From: Planococcaceae bacterium UBA3370
Lineage (GTDB): Bacteria > Bacillota > Bacilli > Bacillales_A > Planococcaceae
Direction of reading: 5' to 3'
DNA length: 5,147 nt
NCBI GenBank assembly: GCA_002360295.1
Contig: DEQI01000069.1
Coordinates: forward strand, 4,275 to 9,421
Below the pieces are notes generated by a model. The model saw only the letters and a list, made by a program, of their open reading frames with translations. It did no database searches and had not been told where the DNA came from. A program made the position numbers and the translations under genes. Below are positions 4,243-5,147 of this stretch, in pieces (within the stretch, counting starts at the first letter, position 1; the number at the start of each line of letters is the position of its first letter).

Positions 4243-5147
4243 TTATAGCTCTGCTTTTTTTAATAATAGGCCCGCTCGTTGCCTAATCGCATGAATGGGC
4301 TGCTCTGAACATAAAGAAATGAGTATGTTAGGGTACTGCTCCTTTACATTTTGCATTACTCGCTCCAGTATATACGGATTAAATTGTAATACGCCTCCGT
4401 TTAGGAAAAGGGTGGAGCTATTTTCAGATAGCGCTGTTGTAGCGAGTAGCGTCAATTCTTCTGAAGCTTTAAAGGCAATTGTTAGCGCGGCTGTGTCCTC
4501 TTGTTCAATTGCTACTTGTAACACACTAGCTAGTAAAGCAGTATGGGCATTTCGGTAGTCACTGGCGTACAGCCAGTTCATAAGTTCATCCGTCGTTTTT
4601 AAGCCGATTTTCTCCAAGACCAGTTTGGTCAGCAGCGTTTGTTTTCCACGTCCATCAGCAGCACGAAAAATAGCATGTAAAATTTCTTTGCCTATCCAGT
4701 AGCCACTGCCTTCATCTCCTGCGCGGTGCCCCCAACCGCCTACACGGGTAATGACATCATCAATTGAGCTAAAAGCCACTGCGCCCGTTCCTGCTATCAT
4801 AAGCGTTGCATTACGTCCTTGTGCTAATCCTAATAATGTAGCTTCCACATCATTTTCAATAACAAGCTTCCGACAAAGCAGGCCGTTCTGTTGTAAACAG
4901 TCCTTCACGATTTTTTGCAAAACTAGATAGTCCGTCACCGTGTCCATACCTGCAATAGCAAAGCAAGCAGCATCAATGGTTTGCGTATAATGCGTAATGG
5001 TAGAAAATAGCTCTATAAAAACAGCAGTCACTTGTTCTTGGCCAATCGTTTGGTAATTGACACCTGTTGTTGTTTGTTCGAATAAAATGTCATTTCCATA
5101 GGTTAAATAGCATGTTGTTTTCGTGGCACCACCATCTACGGCTAGCA
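4243..5147 (-). CDS. BadF/BadG/BcrA-type ATPase, N-acetylglucosamine kinase-like (5' end outside window)
   Basis: This ASKHA-fold kinase should phosphorylate an amino sugar, most likely N-acetylglucosamine, with ATP in the cytoplasm. The frame stays open to the right edge, giving 300 residues to the stop at 4243. Its first visible residues, LAVDGGATKT, are the phosphate-1 loop that normally starts a few residues from the N-terminus, so the gene is nearly complete and only a few codons are missing. Numbering within the fragment, further motifs are AIAGMD (about 63-68), the phosphate-2 loop IAGTGAVAF (about 117-125), GGWGHRAGDEGSGYWIG (about 136-152), which is the hallmark of NAGK-type members, and the adenosine-site LNGGV (about 248-252). 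A GTG at 5031 is merely an internal codon, because the DGGATKT motif lies upstream in the same frame. It converges on the membrane-protein operon and shares its terminator. A glucosamine, N-acetylmuramic acid or BadF-like activator role is less likely but not excluded. Its promoter and any sugar-recovery partners lie outside the window. Confidence 0.85.
   Translation of the reverse strand, partial: LAVDGGATKTTCYLTYGNDILFEQTTTGVNYQTIGQEQVTAVFIELFSTITHYTQTIDAACFAIAGMDTVTDYLVLQKIVKDCLQQNGLLCRKLVIENDVEATLLGLAQGRNATLMIAGTGAVAFSSIDDVITRVGGWGHRAGDEGSGYWIGKEILHAIFRAADGRGKQTLLTKLVLEKIGLKTTDELMNWLYASDYRNAHTALLASVLQVAIEQEDTAALTIAFKASEELTLLATTALSENSSTLFLNGGVLQFNPYILERVMQNVKEQYPNILISLCSEQPIHAIRQRAGLLLKKAEL

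Noticed and set aside
4295..4558. 87-residue open frame on the + strand
   Set aside because: It is antisense to the kinase gene, whose conserved motifs prove the minus strand is coding.
1..5147. CRISPR array, tRNA or rRNA genes, prophage or toxin-antitoxin genes
   Set aside because: No regularly spaced repeats, tRNA-like cloverleaf, rRNA sequence or matching gene families were seen.

Overview
This 5.1-kb window reads as chromosomal DNA from a low-GC Bacillales bacterium, probably of the Bacillaceae/Planococcaceae group (Lysinibacillus-like). That placement is an inference from the AT-rich sequence, strong purine-rich Shine-Dalgarno sites, a TTG start, many U-tailed hairpin terminators and the protein families present. 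No sequence search was possible.

Layout from left to right: (1) the last 15 codons of an unidentified + strand gene, with a weak terminator over its stop; (2) a monocistronic class V aminotransferase of the alanine-glyoxylate / serine-pyruvate type, closed by a strong hairpin terminator; (3) about 390 bases without a convincing gene, holding two further terminator-like hairpins and the promoter of the next gene; (4) cstR, a CsoR-family repressor whose Cys31/Asn56/Cys60 pattern fits the persulfide-sensing CstR branch rather than the copper-sensing CsoR branch; (5) about 310 gene-free bases with a 97-bp inverted-repeat element, a 35-codon minus-strand coding-like stretch and a promoter; (6) a likely two-gene operon encoding a membrane-anchored transglutaminase-like protein and a second single-pass membrane protein; (7) a bidirectional terminator; (8) on the minus strand, running off the right edge, a BadF/BcrA-type sugar kinase resembling N-acetylglucosamine kinases.

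The genes do not form one pathway. The aminotransferase, cstR, the transglutaminase pair and the kinase look like four separate transcription units. The transglutaminase-like protein and its downstream partner probably act together on the outer face of the membrane. cstR is alone here, without the sulfide-oxidation genes that usually accompany it, so its targets must lie elsewhere.

Most of the window is ordinary. The parts that the genes do not explain are the terminator-rich gap before cstR, the palindromic element after it, and the function of the two-gene surface unit. No clearly new system is proven by the sequence alone.
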